A stretch of DNA of 64,000 nucleotides from Tenodera sinensis (GCA_030765045.1 CM060967.1:167796251-167860250); one strand, 5' to 3'. Numbered from the stretch's first letter, positions 1 through 62,629 are shown. A program made the numbers and translations. The notes: generated by a model not told the origin, from the letters alone.

Positions 1-3000
1 CATAGGCTACACCAGAGATAGGCTAGTATAGGCAAACATAGGCTACACCACAGATAGGATAATATAGGCTTACATAGGTTACACCAGAGATAGGCTAGTA
101 TAGGTAAACATAGGCTACACCACAGATAGGGTAATATAGGCTGACATAGGCTACACCAGAGATAGGCTAGTATAGGCTAACATAGGCTACACCAGAGATA
201 GGGTAATATAGGCTGACATAGGCTACACCAGAGATAGGTTAGTATAGGCTAACATAGGCTACACCACAGATAGGGTAATATAGGCTGACATAGGCTACAC
301 CAGAGATAGGCTAGTATAGGTTAACATAAGCTACACCACAGATATGCTAATATAGGTTGACATAGGCTACACCAAAGATAGGCTAGTATAGGTTAACATA
401 GGGTACACCAGAGATAGGCTAGTAGAGACTTACATAGGCTACACCAGAGATAGGCTATTATAGGCTTACATAGGCTACACCAGAGATAGGCTAGTATAGG
501 TTAACATAGGGTACACCAGAGATAGGTAGGCAAACATAGGCTACACCAGAGATAGGCTAGTATAGGCTTACATAGGCTACATAGGCTACACCAGAGATAG
601 GTTAGTATAGGCTTACATAGGCTACACCAAAGATACGCTAGTATAGGTTAACATAGGGTACACCAGAGATAGGTAGGCAAACATAGGCTACACCAAAGAT
701 AGGCTAGTATAGGTTAACATAGGGTACACCAGAGATAGGCTAGTAGAGACTTACATAGGCTACACCAGAGATAGGTTAGTATGGGCTTACATAGGCTACA
801 CCAGAGATAGGCTAGTATAGGCTTACATAGGCTACACCAGAGATAGGCTAGTATAGGCTTACATAGGCTACACCAGAGATAGGCTAGTATACGCTTACAT
901 AGGCTACACCAGAGATAGGTTAGTATGGGCTGACATAGGCTACACCAGAGATAGGCTATTATAGGCAAACATAGGCTACACCAGAGATAGGCTAGTATAG
1001 GCTGACATTGGTTACACCAGAGATAGGCTAGTATAGGCAAACATAGGCAACACTAGAGATAGGATATTATAGGCTGACATAGGCTACACCAGAGATAGGC
1101 TAGTATAGGCTGAAATAAGCTGCTCCAGAGATAGGCTAGTATAGGCTAAGATAGGCTAACCAGAGATAGGCTGGTGTACGCTAACATAGGCTACACCACA
1201 GATAGGCTAATATACGCTTACATAGGCTACACCAGAGATAGGTTAGTATGGGTGACATAGGCTACACCAGAGATAGGCTAGTATAGGCTTACATAGGCTA
1301 CACCAGAGATAGGCTAGTATACGCTTACATAGGCTACACCAGAGATAGGTTAGTATGGGCTGACATAGGCTACACCAGAGATAGGCTATTATAGGCAAAC
1401 ATAGGCTACACCAGAGATAGGCTAGTATAGGCTGACATTGGTTACACCAGAGATAGGCTAGTATAGGCAAACATAGGCAACACTAGAGATAGGATATTAT
1501 AGGCTGACATAGGCTACACCAGAGATAGGCTAGTATAGGCTGAAATAAGCTGCTCCAGAGATAGGCTAGTATAGGCTAAGATAGGCTAACCAGAGATAGG
1601 CTGGTGTACGCTAACATAGGCTACACCACAGATAGGCTAATATACGCTTACATAGGCTACACGAGAGATAGGTTAGTATGGGTGACATAGGCTACACCAG
1701 AGATAGGCTAGTATAGGCTTATATAGGCTACACCAGAGATAGGCTAGTATAGGCTAACATAGGCTACACCAGAGTTGGGCTAGTATAGGTTAACATAGGC
1801 TACACCACAGATAGGGTAATTTAGGCTGACATAGGCTACACCAGAGATAGGCTAGTATAGGTTAACATAAGCTACACCACAGATATGCTAATATAGGTTG
1901 ACATAGGCTACACCAAAGATAGGCTAGTATAGGTTAACATAGGGTACACTAGAGATAGGCTAGTAGAGACTTACATAGGGTACACCAGAGATAGGCTAGT
2001 ATAGGCCAACATAGGCTACACCAGAGATAGGCTAGTATAGGCTTACATAGGCTACACCAGAGATAGGCTAGTATAGGCAAACATAGGCTACACCAGAGAT
2101 AGGTTAGTATGGGCTGACATAGGCTACACCAGAGATAGGTTAGTATGGGCTTACATAGGCTACACCAGAGATAGGCTAGTATAGGCTTACATAGGCTACA
2201 CCAGAGATAGGCTAGTATAGGCTTACATAGGCTACACCAGAGATAGGTTAGTATGGGCTGACATAGGCTACACCAGAGATAGGCTATTATAGGCAAACAT
2301 AGGCTACACCAGAGATAGGCTAGTATAGGCTGACATTGGTTACACCAGAGATAGGCTAGTATAGGCAAACATAGGCAACACCAGAGATAGGATATTATAG
2401 GCTGACATAGGCTACACTAGAGATAGGCTAGTATAGGCTGAAATAAGCTGCACCAAAGATAGGCTAGTATAGGCTAAGATAGGCTAACCAGAGATAGGCT
2501 GGTGTACGCTAACATAGGCTACACCACAGATAGGCTAATATACGCTTACATAGGCTACACCAGAGATAGGTTAGTATGGGTGACATAGGCTATACCAGAG
2601 ATTGGCTAGTATAGGCTTATATAGGCTACACCAGAGATAGGGTAGTATAGGCAAACATAGGCAACACCAGAGATAGGATATTAGAGGCTGACATAGGCTA
2701 CACCAGAGATAGGCTACTATAGGCTGAAATAAGCTGCACCAGAGATAGGCTAGTATTGGCTAACATAGGCTACACCACTGATAGGGTAATACAGGTTTAC
2801 ATAGGCTACACCAGAGATAGGCTACTATAGGCTGAAATAAGCTGCACCAGAGATAGGCTAGTATTGGCTAACATAGGCTACACCACTGATAGGGTAATAC
2901 AGGTTTACATAGGCTACACCAGAGATAGGCTAGTATAGGCTGACATAGGCTACACCAGAGATAGGCTAGTATAGGCTACGCCACAGATAGGGTAATATAG

Positions 3001-3047
3001 GCTGAGATAGGCTCTACCAGAGATAGGCTAGTATAGGCTAACATAAA
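1..3047. repeat. 36-bp-period satellite (minisatellite) array
   Basis: About 85 tandem copies of a 36-bp unit made of two related halves, cataggctacaccagaga and taggctagtataggctta, each containing TAGGCT. The array is cut by the window edge. Higher-order structure is clear: a block at about 901-1190 recurs about 430 bp downstream (1331 on) and again near 2229; 2818-2910 repeats 2698-2800. The period is divisible by three and the minus strand lacks stops, so it gives fake ORFs with a 12-residue repeat. It ends about 1.5 kb past the beta-adaptin stop. No function is inferred. Confidence 0.97.
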
Positions 3048-4419
3048 ATAAATTGCATGTTGTACTATAGCTGAAAATCTCAGATTGAAAGTTCTTAATA
3101 ACAATCGTGTGTCACTTTTTCTCCCAGTACCAACATTTTACGAAATTTATTAGCTTACCGACCTATGGGCCATCAGTTTGCTCTCAGCAACAAAAGAGAG
3201 ATATAATCCTCCATGTTCTTCAGTGACAGTTACTTGAAATGTATCTGCGAGATGCGCACAATCTTTTTAGTCATTTTAATTATGACAATAATATTATAGA
3301 GAATATAAGCTTCACTTATCTTAGTGTTTGCTGCAAGTTCTTAAAATTAAATGCATCCTGATGTATATATCATATCATCTGTGCTACTCTTGTTCATACT
3401 GGTCATTATCATTAAGGATGCTAAATCACTTAATATTTCTGTTACGAACCACTGAAATCAAAACAAATTCAACAATCAAGTCGTGGTATTTCAAAATTCA
3501 TTACCCGGTCTTTATTTTTATTTTGTTGAATTGCCCAGAACTCATGGACAATAATATTTTCAGAATGTCATTAGTAAAGGCTGGAGGAATATACGCTCGA
3601 AAGAGTCGCAAGAAGCAAGAGTCGAAAACAATGTAACGTAGTACTCTGCAAACTAGTGAAGCATTGCCTTGCAAGAGTATGCAGACGCAAGGTCAAGGTG
3701 TAGTATAATGTGACTGTTTTGTTTCTTCTCGCAGTGAGCTGCAGACGTGGAGTGATGGTGTTCTTTATTGTTCATATGATGCTTGTAGGTTGTGCTGCAG
3801 TGAGACAGTTTCCATGGTCAGGCTGTACCTAGTTGCACAAGCGATAAGAGTAAAGTCCATGTGCAGTATAGCTATGTAAAAACGTACATGCCTCCAGCCT
3901 TTAGTCATTAGCAAAATAAGCTTTGTTATAAGATGTTATGTTACAACCTTAGAAACAGAAGCAGTTAGAAATGAAACAAATTTACTGCGTGATCTGGAGT
4001 TTTGAAATCAGTAATAGTGCAGCCAAAGAAAAGGATGTTACACCTCAGTTCTACTGCAGCAAATATACTTAAAGTGCAGAGATGGTCCACTCTCAATCAA
4101 TACACCTTGCGACAACAGTGTCGTCCTGGGCGGCACATATTGTGAACTGCACTTCTATGTCCAAGAGTCAGCTCATTTTTGAAGCAAAATTCACATATCA
4201 GAATTACTGCAGATACAGAAGTAAACTGTTAATTTCAGACACTTAACATAGCATTACACATGTGTTTCAGAAATCAATGTTTATGTTCATGGTAAAGCAT
4301 CTCATTTGTAGAAAGTTAATTTTAGTCAACTACTCTGTGAAATGCATCATGTTTCTATTCACCAAATTATTTGCTCTAACCATAAATACAAAATAAAACT
4401 GCAAGAACATTTAGTATTG
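3048..4419. other. gene 3' flank, no recognised feature
   Basis: Unique-looking AT-rich sequence between the satellite and the 3' end of beta-adaptin. The small open frame at 3328-3636 (+) has no recognisable domain and no coding-like composition. I see nothing else. Confidence 0.5.
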
Positions 4420-4482
4420 TTTATTACTGCGAATATACATAAATGTGGATTATACATTGTACATACATTTTAAATCTTTATT
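4420..4482 (-). terminator. candidate beta-adaptin polyadenylation signals
   Basis: Two AATAAA hexamers on the minus strand, at 4477-4482 and 4420-4425, lie about 85 and 140 nt downstream of the stop codon. Either would give a short 3' UTR. The true cleavage site cannot be read from sequence alone. Confidence 0.5.
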
Positions 4483-4565
4483 CATTACGTTCTTCACTGT
4501 AAACTATAACATACTTAACTTTATATCTTCAATACCTATTAGTCTTTTCCATTTGGAATGCACAT

Positions 4566-53756
<49,191 letters not shown>

Positions 53757-54284
53757 GATTTAGTCCTGTAAACAAAGAAGACATAAATTTACTTACTGCT
53801 TTTTCATATTGTCCATATACAGACCAAGTTTGGGAAGTTTACAGATTTGTAAAATTTGGTACTATATCCACAGCCTGGTTTCCAAGTACATTATTTTTCC
53901 CTCACACTGTGGGTGCTATACAGTAGAATGACCATCAAGCAGCAGCAACACCTGAGACTCCTGTCAACTGCACAAGTGCATTGCATTTGTTTGTGGCTTG
54001 CAACATGATGTGAGTGAACAGCAGTTTTACTAGTATTCGTTTCATTTCTGTTCTGCACTTATACATTTATAAGTTTTAAACACTGCTAGTTAAGTGTTAT
54101 CAGTGCTCAGATTTTTTGCCTAAACATACAAATTTGCCAGTTTTAAGCGATAATTAAGTTACAAGTGTTATATGGTGGTTGATATTTTATAGTGCCTTAT
54201 TATGACTACACATTACCACTAAAGATTTTTATGAATGATACACATCTGATTAACACTTGTACAAAACTAGATACAATATTAACC

Positions 54285-54770
54285 GGGCTTGTGGGCCGTG
54301 GTCTATTGGGTTCCTTCTTGTTCCCAAACGTTTCGTCTGCGACTACGGCAGACATCTTCAGTGGCGGCGAGGTCGAAGTTTCCTAGTGGAGATTTCAGCA
54401 CCGACTGCGCTGGTCACCACCAGAGGTGCGGTATTTATGTCGGCAGCCGGAGGGGGGGTACGTTGTGATTGGTCTGGGTGGCCAGTGGGCTGGACTTGTA
54501 CCAGCGGAGTACTACAAGGAGCTATCGTCTGATTGGCTGGAGAGGGGTTCTGGATTTTTGTTTTTGTTAACGCTGTTTGCTATATTCTGTTGAGTTTAAG
54601 TCCTTCCTCTTTGCGATTGATATTATTTTTGTGCTTGTGTATTTCAATGGCTTCACGGAATAAGTGAGAATAGTAGTGGGATGTAGATGCCAGAATATCT
54701 GTGTTACCATATTGGATGATGTGTTCCCCTTCTTCGTGTATGGCATGTTTCGCAATTGTCATGACAATTG
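54285..54770 (-). pseudogene. Penelope-like element 3' fragment
   Basis: Minus frames read AIHEEGEHIIQYGNTDILAS and FREAIEIHKHKNNINRKEEG, then a 3' non-coding end with CCACTGAAGATGTCTGCCGT and CCCACAAGCCCGGTT. Same family as 20572-22198. In the 5' flank, upstream of exon 1. Confidence 0.85.
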
Positions 54771-55115
54771 GATATGTTAAAGAGGTTGGACAAAGGGGAG
54801 CATATTAATATGTAATACATTTTAGGATTTGGTATACTTCTGTTTCCTATATTGTGCTAGAACATGCCTTTATATAATTTGCAGTACTGTTACAAGTTGT
54901 GGATAATAGACCCCTTATTCTGTAAAACTGAACATTTCAGCAACTCAACACTCTCTCATGCATTAAGTTGAGTTATCGGAATTCCACTGTACCTCTTACT
55001 GGTAGATTGAGTTGAGGTGGCCAACACACCAGCCTTCCAACAGTGGCCACAGTGTGAGGCAAAAGCACTGTATATATTCGACTTTCCAATACTATGCTAT
55101 TTTATGACAAGATTC

Positions 55116-55337
55116 GTCGATCTGGGTGGCTCAGTTGGTTAGACGCTGGCCTACTGATCCCAAGGTTGCAGGTTCAAATCCAGCCCAGAATCATGGTTTT
55201 TAAGTGTGTTTAAAAACGACAGCTCTATGCCAGTAGATTTACTGGCATGTAAAATAACTCCTGTGGGACGAAATTCCGGCACACTGGCGACACTGATGTG
55301 ATTGACAACTGACAGCATCATTAAACAAAATAATTAA
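55116..55337 (+). mobile_element. tRNA-derived SINE S2 (222 bp)
   Basis: Perfect 14-bp target duplication TTATGACAAGATTC at 55102-55115 and 55338-55351. The head has A box GTGGCTCAGTTGGTTAGACG and B box GGTTCAAATCC; the tail is AAATAATTAA. A single, non-fold-back SINE unrelated in body to the fold-back family. Confidence 0.9.
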
Positions 55338-56482
55338 TTATGACAAGATTCCTGAATATGTAGTGAATTGATTTACGTAAGTCTTGCAAAGTGATCTCTG
55401 TTATTCTTAAAGGTGACTACCTAAAATATAATCATATTCAAAAATACTTATAACTCCAGGTTTACAATTAATTTGTATCTATTAATTGAAACAATGAGTA
55501 TAACTGGACACTTCTATAGGCTAGTAAATCACTTTTTAACGTACTGTATATCAGACTAATGGAAACTGCTTTGGATGTGTGCTAGTGCATATAAAACTGC
55601 TGAGAGAAATTTAATGTGTGTTCAAGAGTTTTATCATAACAGCTCAATGAGAGGATTGACACAGAAAGCTGAAGATCCAAGTTTTACAAAGATCCATGAT
55701 AAAACAGCTAAAAAATAAATACAAGATTATATTATATTCTAAGATAGTCAGCCCAATAATGAATAGAGTTTATTACAAATGTGTTATGCATTCATACATG
55801 TGCACCTAAGCTATGGGCTCATACAATGGGGACATACTAGAGTAACACACAATGCTTAGAATTTTAAGGCTGCAGAAGCATGGCCTTGAGAATAATATAT
55901 AATTTAAAAAGGTGGATACTTTTAGAAATGCCTAATGCTGGGTAACAAAAATATAGGAAACAATACTAAATATCTGTACAATCATTTACCTAGCCAAATA
56001 AAACAAACAAAAGAAAAAGGCCAAAGCAGCTAACATATCTGCTGGAAAATGTGTTTTATTCTGCAGAAGAGAAATTGCTAAATGGATATATAACTTGAAA
56101 CTAATGTAACAGTGTATCCTCTATAACTATAAGTTTTTCTATTTTAATGTGTATTATTTTATTCTTTTCTATGTAACATTTGTCACTTAACAAATAGACA
56201 ATCCTTGTAAGATGTGTTTGCAATTTGAATAACAAACAAAAATAATGGAAATCAACTCCTGGCTGTTTTTAAACTCTTCAAACCGGATTCAACTTTCCAA
56301 AGAACATAACTGCAACATCTGCATTAAGTATGAACGCTATTACTATGAACTTGTGCAAACTAGCTGTATTTTGATGTAAACAGTGATCTATAAAAACTTA
56401 CATGCCTCAAAACAATATACATTTCATAAGTTTGGCTCTTCAATATTAAAATTCTCCATTGCTTGAAAGTAATTATAAAGTA

Positions 56483-56826
56483 GTCCTGCACCGTGGCGTA
56501 ATGGGCTAGGGCATCATGCCTTGGTTCCCTGCCATGGAATGCAGCCCGGGTTCGATCCCACTCCTAGGGGTGCAGATTTTAAGTTCCGGGTATAGGACCT
56601 GTGCCCACTCAGCATTGTGAGGAAACTGATGAGCTTGCAATAGGTAAGCAGCCCTGGTCATGAAAGCCAACTTTCCGGCTGGGGGTGTCGAGACGCTGGC
56701 CACATTCCTCCCCGTATCGGTTGGATGATTGCCCACCTCTACCTTGCGTATGTGGGCGTTAGGCCAGCAGTCGGGTTGGCAGGCCCTGGTCCAATATGGA
56801 CTGTAGTGCCATGGGTTTAACTTTTT
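56483..56826 (+). mobile_element. tRNA-derived SINE S3 (~344 bp)
   Basis: TAATTATAAAGTA and TAATTATGAAGTA (12 of 13) flank it. Head: TGGCGTAATGGGCTAGGGCA (A box) and GGGTTCGATCCC (B box). GC-rich body with GCCAGCAGTCGGGTTGGCAG; short T/A tail. Confidence 0.85.
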
Positions 56827-56839
56827 TAATTATGAAGTA

Positions 56840-58593
56840 CAGTTCAAAATTTCCACCAGTGCAAATTTTGCATTCTCTCTGTACTTTAATAAACTATTAA
56901 GTTACAGTGGCAATTATTGGTGAGTATTCCAATTCTTGTTCTGTACTACTACTACTACATATTTGGGGAACATGCAATATTTGAACACCTTTAAATCAAT
57001 TCAGATAGTCCACAAAAAGAATCTTTACATTTCTTAACATTATTTCAATATTTTAGTATGAAAACTGCATTAAAAATGTAAGAATTAGAGGTAAATGAGA
57101 GAAATCTCCTTAATCTCCATTAATTTATATACTTAATTCTCTAATATCTCTCATGAAATTACAGTACTTTATACAACACTTGTTATTACTATCATACTAC
57201 TACTATTGTTACTATTATTATTGTTATTGTTTTATTATTATTGTTGGTTGTTATTATTATTATTTAGAACTACATAGGAATTTTATTTTCTACAGCTTTA
57301 CTGTATGCTTTACACTGTAAATAAGCCCCTTCATTTTCTGATTAATATTTATTCTACTGTGGAATTAAAATTGCCTTAATCTGACAGCTGGAGGAGAAAT
57401 GGTAGGGAATGCAACATTGTGAAGGTGGAAGAATTGCCTATGATGTTCAAGTATAAGGTATATAAAGCAGAATGAATGACCAGCTCAGCAACTTTGCTTC
57501 TTCTTGCCGCAGTTTACCAGAGTTGACCAATGTTAACAGGCTGAGTTTAGTGTCCTGGCATTGCCACATCTACTGCATTGAAACCTCCATTACCCTTACT
57601 TTGCACTGCAGAAGAGAAACTACTGCTGGATAGCACATCACATGCACATTCCAAGTGATCTTGTAATTCATGTTACAAAAAACTGCATAGTGTCAGTGAC
57701 CAAATAAAGTTCACAAAAGGGGGGAAAAGGAAGAAGCAAAGAGGAAGAGGAGTAACAGCAGAAAAAAGGAAACTGTCTGATTTAAAAACTCTTTTTTAAC
57801 TCCTTGTAAGTAAAGTCAAGAAATGTGAAGTCAAGCTATATTTTCCAAAACATTCCTTCAGAATGTGACCATTGTTTTGAACCTGCTCACTCTTACCTCT
57901 AGTGTTGCCATAAGAATTAATGCATTTACAATAAAACAAGCATAAGGGAAGTGTTATGCAAGAATTAGGAAATGGGAGAAAACAAGTGTGTGTGCACTTA
58001 TGCTGGTACTTTTACTATGCTGGTACTCTGCAATCAGTAATTTCACTTCCTAACAGTTTCACACTCCATTACTTTTACTGGTGGTATCAAGAACAAACAT
58101 GATGCTAAAACTAAGGTGAGTTATATACATTGAAGGCTGTATGGTTTTTGTTCTTTCATCCTTTAATACAATCTTAAGACAAATTACTCCCCATCATTTA
58201 CTGCGCTATATAGAGCTGGTGCATAAACTATATTTATGATGCTGCACACTTTACATTACAGTTGTTAAAATCATTCAAATATATCCCAAAGTCCCATTTT
58301 CTCTGCTTTACTGTATTTTATAGGATGGATATGAGCATGGTCAACTCATTTGAAATTTTTCATGTAACTGCATGGTTATGTCAGCTTGATAAAATAGTTG
58401 TGAAAACAAAATGCCACACCCCAAAAGTTAATTTTGCCATGTTTGATTTGTTAATTTTATATGTAATCAAGTTTCATGGATTTTTGCATACAAATTGTTA
58501 TTATATAGTCATTTATATAATGTGCCTCTATTTATAATTCAATGTTATAGGAATGTTATATTTATGTAAGATAAAAAACAGCTCTCTTTGAAA
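56840..58593. other. 5' flank, nothing recognised
   Basis: AT-rich, with short ATT/ACT trinucleotide runs near 57190-57265. No coding frame with a known domain. The missing non-coding first exon of beta-adaptin could lie here or elsewhere upstream of 53766, but no signal decides it. Confidence 0.35.
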
Positions 58594-58605
58594 TTATAAG
58601 TATTT

Positions 58606-58979
58606 GAAATACCACACACACACATATATGGCTGCCTCCGTGCCACAGTTGGTAGCACACTTGCCTCTGGCACAGAGGATCCGGGTTCGATCCCTGGTAC
58701 CAGCATGGGGATTTTTCCCCCATTGGGAGGTCTAGAATGGGGTGCACTCAGCCTTGTTAGGTCCCAGGGAGGACCAACTGAGGAGCTACTTGATGGAAAA
58801 GTAGTAACCCCAGGTTGAGAAGGCCGCATGACTGGCCAGGAGGGCTCTGGGTGCTAAATCACATTCCATCCTCTAGTACTGCACCCCACCAATGACGCCT
58901 GTAGTGGGCAAAGGTGGGGGATGCAGCAGCTGGGTGGCAAGCCTTGGCTCTTCTTGGGGTGTGGCGCTAGCGGTTTTAT
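58606..58979 (+). mobile_element. tRNA-derived SINE S4 (~374 bp)
   Basis: TTATAAGTATTT at 58594-58605 and 58980-58991. After 24 bp of CA-rich sequence comes a tRNA-like head, GCCACAGTTGGTAGCACACT (A box) and CGGGTTCGATCCC (B box); the body ends GGTGTGGCGCTAGCGG. Confidence 0.85.
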
Positions 58980-59112
58980 TTATAAGTATTTCAGATTGCA
59001 TGTATGTAACTTTCAGATCTAAAACCATGTATAAATGCGTATCAGTTGTCACTTCACTTCACTTCACAATGCTTAGTAACAGTTAAAACAAGCATTTGCA
59101 GGTGGCAGGAGG

Positions 59113-59287
59113 AGCTGGTCAACACAAAATCCAATCAAAAGGCTTGTCAGACTTTGTGGTGTTGTATAGTTAACATGCTGTGAAATAACACTCTAAAGCC
59201 GGTGGTGTATCATTTGTCCCCATAAAATTTATTTGTATAACAGGAAAGAGAATATCAGCTGCCATTAAATTTTGTGACTGCCATAAT
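59113..59287. mobile_element. short MITE family M2, copy 2
   Basis: Shares GTTGTATAGTTAACATGCTG, AAAATTTATTTGTATAACAG and GCCATTAAATTTTGTGACTG with 52531-52742, in the same order and orientation. Confidence 0.55.
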
Positions 59288-59884
59288 TACTGCCTGTGCA
59301 TGAACACATTAAAGAACAAAATGTTGTTATAGACTAGACAGATCAAATAAAAGATGTGAATTTAAAAAGTTAAACATGCATTTGCAACACTTTGTACGTT
59401 GTACTTTTAGGAAACAATCCCAAAAATTGTCCATTTTTAGCAGTTCCTCATATAAACATTGACATTTGTGAGGTTTTACTGTTACATTGGCTATTAGGGT
59501 GTTTTGTAAAGCTATGTATTTCCCGGAGATTTTATTGACTTTTAATCCTAGCTTTAAAATTGTTTTCATTTGTGAAAATGTCTTTTAATGGGTACCCAGA
59601 AAGAGTGGTATTTCCAGAAACATGCCAATGGAGCTTTTGATTCTTTTACAGCATTAAATCTATTGATACTAATATTACATAAAGAGAGAAATTTGTATGT
59701 ACAATGTGTATGAGAGAGTAATCTCTAAAACCACTAATCTGATTCTAATAATTATTTCACTATTGAAAAGCCCCATTCTTTCTGACGGACATGGAGTCAA
59801 AAACTTAATTTGAGTGCAAAAATTACTGAAAGGTTAAAAGAGGTTTATAAATTCTTTGTTGAGAATGCCATGGAGTGGAAAATA

Positions 59885-61326
59885 CAGGGTTCTTCATTTA
59901 AAACCTAATGGAGCACACAGGGTTTTGCCTCTTCTGCGATCTTGCTGGATTCCCCCACTACCGGCCGTGTTGTGTGTGCACCCCACTCAGCAGTACTGCA
60001 CCAGCTACCAACATGAACAGGCACTTGACTCTAGAGCAATGCATTTTCACGTGTAAAAGTTATTATAAACAGCAATCACCAAGCTGTGTTTGTACAACAT
60101 ATATTCCAACATTCCCTAGTGAAGTGCCTCATTCCATATTTACAATTCAAGAGGTTCTGGAAGAAATTTGAAAATACTGGTTCTGTGGCAAACAAAATAC
60201 GAAAGCATAAATGTACGGTTTTAACAGAGTTAAAGTTAGACAAAATAGGTGCATATTTTGAGCATTCACCAGCCAAATCCATCCCAAAATTAGCACAACA
60301 GGTGGGAATTTCAGTCTTCTGCACATAGAGCAACTAAATCCTTCAAACTAAAACCATATAAATGTTCAAGGGTCCATGCTATAACCTCTTCAGACCCTGC
60401 ATAGGACATGTCCTAAGGTTCTCTATGCACAAGGTGCATATATCTAAACTTTGACCTTAAGCAGTACTGAACTCAGGACTGATGAAGCCTGGGTTTGCTT
60501 GAAGGTCATATTTTAACTGTCACCTTTAAAGGTATTGAAGTTGAGTCCGAAGAGGTTAAAACAAGGTGATCCAGTATCACGAATGCATTATTTTGAATGG
60601 TTTCTTTCATCAATGAAAGACAGCTTATTTGATCCACAGGTTTCGTTCTTTTTCGATGAGGCATGGTTCCACCTAAATGGTCATGCCAACACTCATAATA
60701 GTCAGTACTGGGCCTTTGAAAATGCACAATCACATTCAAGAAATCCCTCATTATGATTGGAGAGTTGGAGTTTGGTGTGCACATAATCTGTCCAATATTC
60801 TACGAGCAGACTATAAATGCAGAGAGATACCAAAATGACCATTTTATCATGAACTGACAGAAGAAGAGAAATCATATGGGTGGTTTCAAAAGATTCTGCT
60901 ACTGCCCATATAGCAAGTCTATGAATAAAATTAGGGAAGTGTTTGAAGACATAATGATTAGTGCTGGCATATGGCCCTCTCGCTCCCCTGATCTAACAGC
61001 ATGTGATTTTTACTTGTAAGGTAACCTGAAAGACAAAATTTACAAGACAAATCCTCATACATTGGAAGAACTATAACAACAAAATATTAGAAATGAAATT
61101 GGAAACATTACATTGACCCAATTAACCATGTGAATCAGAATGTGTTTTCCCAATATAATGCTTGTTTAGCCGAGGGTGGACGGCATTTCCAGCATCTTCT
61201 ATATGTTAAGAATGTTATACATGCTTCACGTGTGGAGTTTATCTAGGAACAAAGCTGGCATGTGGCACACCCAATCACACACAGGAGAAATGCAATGTGC
61301 CATTAGATTTTAAATGAAGAACCCTG
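59885..61326 (+). mobile_element. Tc1/mariner-superfamily element, full length, dead
   Basis: 1442 bp flanked by TA; inverted ends CAGGGTTCTTCATTTAAAA. A transposase remnant runs along the plus strand. A rearranged copy is at 18486-19129. Confidence 0.85.
60010..61215 (+). pseudogene. Tc1/mariner-type transposase pseudogene
   Basis: Starts near MNRHLTLEQCIFTCKSYYKQ (helix-turn-helix N-terminus), then FWKKFENTGSVANKIRKHKC and SPAKSIPKLAQQVGIS, then RMHYFEWFLSSMKDSLFD and VSFFFDEAWFHLNGHANTHN with the first catalytic Asp, HDWRVGVWCAHNL in a shifted frame, YGWFQ near 60885, and CLAEGGRHFQHLL at the end. Many stops and frameshifts. Layout matches insect transposases with an N-terminal HTH domain and a DDE core. 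Confidence 0.8.
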
Positions 61327-62395
61327 TATTTTAATAAGCACTAAACCATTTCTTTGAAGAGATACATAAGACAACTTCTTTTATACTGTCTGCATGTTAA
61401 AATTGAATTTTATCTTAAAAATTCAATACCATGAATTTGAGTCCCAGATATACTATTAATTTTTCAAATCTGAATCAACCTTTCAATACACACTCCACAA
61501 GGTAAGGTGGGTTACAACTAAGAAGAATGAAATGGGAAACTAGTTGGCTGTATTAAGAAAATAAATTTTTCCAGACAGGTCATCACTGATATTGCTCTGT
61601 CTTTGCTTTACTTTTCAGAAACACCATAATAAGTATCGTGGTGTTGCTTGTGCACAAATGTAACTCTGAAGCATTCCTACCACTGTTTCCTTGTTATTCT
61701 GTGCACAAAATACAAGCAGATCCTCACAATTCTGTACACTATTATCGCTTTGTGGGAAGTCTTGTTTTGATGTCAGATGATCCAGGTAAGGCTTAATTTT
61801 GTACACCTTGGTCAAGCATTTAATTTATTTTGCACATTTTGGAAATAAAACTAACTCTTTTGTAGCATGATTTTGATTTTTTGTGCTGTCTGTAATAGTT
61901 TATTAGGAGCAATGAGATCTTGGTTTCTGGGCATATGTATCTGGAACAGATAAAGATGGGCAGTGTTCTTTTTGAATAATGTTCTGTTTTCATCAAATAT
62001 TTGTTTTTATATAACAGAATTTTGTTAGCAAGGCAATCGTTTCACAACTGTACTAGAATTATTTGTGCACTTTATCTGCAGAAATGTTTACTGGATCATT
62101 TTACCAACAAAACTTTTACTCGCATAGCATTTACAACTTCTATTTCATTTGCACGTTCTATCTGTAGAAATCATTTACAAATTCATTTTTGACAGTATTT
62201 TTAACAGAGAAAATGCTGGAAAACAAAAAGGGCAGTCTCTGCTTTAATTATTGCATGATCACTTAAATATTCCAAAAATTTCAAGTTAAAAATATTTTTT
62301 ATAGTTTCAGAAAGAGGCTCATTCTCTCATTAGAATATTTTAGCACAAAATGTTTTGTTTACATTTTAATCAATGGATCAATATAACATTTTCCC
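61327..62395. other. 5' flank, nothing recognised
   Basis: AT-rich; possible decayed SINE traces at 61410-61490 (TTAAAAATTCAATACCATGA). Short frames at 61615-61815 (-) and 62001-62192 (+) have no known domain. Confidence 0.35.
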
Positions 62396-62628
62396 CTCTG
62401 TGGTGTGGGTGTAGTGTATCTGGTTCACATTCAAGAGATCCCGAGTTTTAATCTCAGTTAGGGTGAGTTACCTGGATAAGGTTTTTTGGGGTTTTCCCTT
62501 ATTCTGAAAATGAATGTCAGGTAACTCTAAGCTCTATGGATCCTGGGCTCATTTGAGCATCATCCCATCCCTTTCATTTAGTGTCCATATGACCCAACCA
62601 GTTAAAGGAGGTTAAACCTAAAATAAAT
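62396..62628 (+). mobile_element. SINE-like retroposon S5, plus copy
   Basis: GTGTGGGTGTAGTGTATCTG as a degenerate head, GATCCCGAGTTTTAATCTCA as a degenerate B-box region, then GGGTTTTCCCTTATTCTGAA and GGCTCATTTGAGCATCATCC, shared with the minus copy at 53345-53522. Confidence 0.6.
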
Positions 62629-62629
62629 T

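Noticed and set aside
714..2368. Stop-free minus-strand frames with a 12-residue repeat (ILAYLWCSLCKP type)
   Set aside because: The satellite period (36 bp) is divisible by three, so any stop-free phase stays open. No gene context or start signal; these are satellite artefacts.
1..3047. CRISPR-like array
   Set aside because: No unique spacers; the whole unit repeats in tandem, and the DNA is eukaryotic.
3328..3636. 102-codon plus-strand frame in the gene's 3' flank
   Set aside because: No domain, AT-driven composition, no splice or repeat support; below what I would call a gene.
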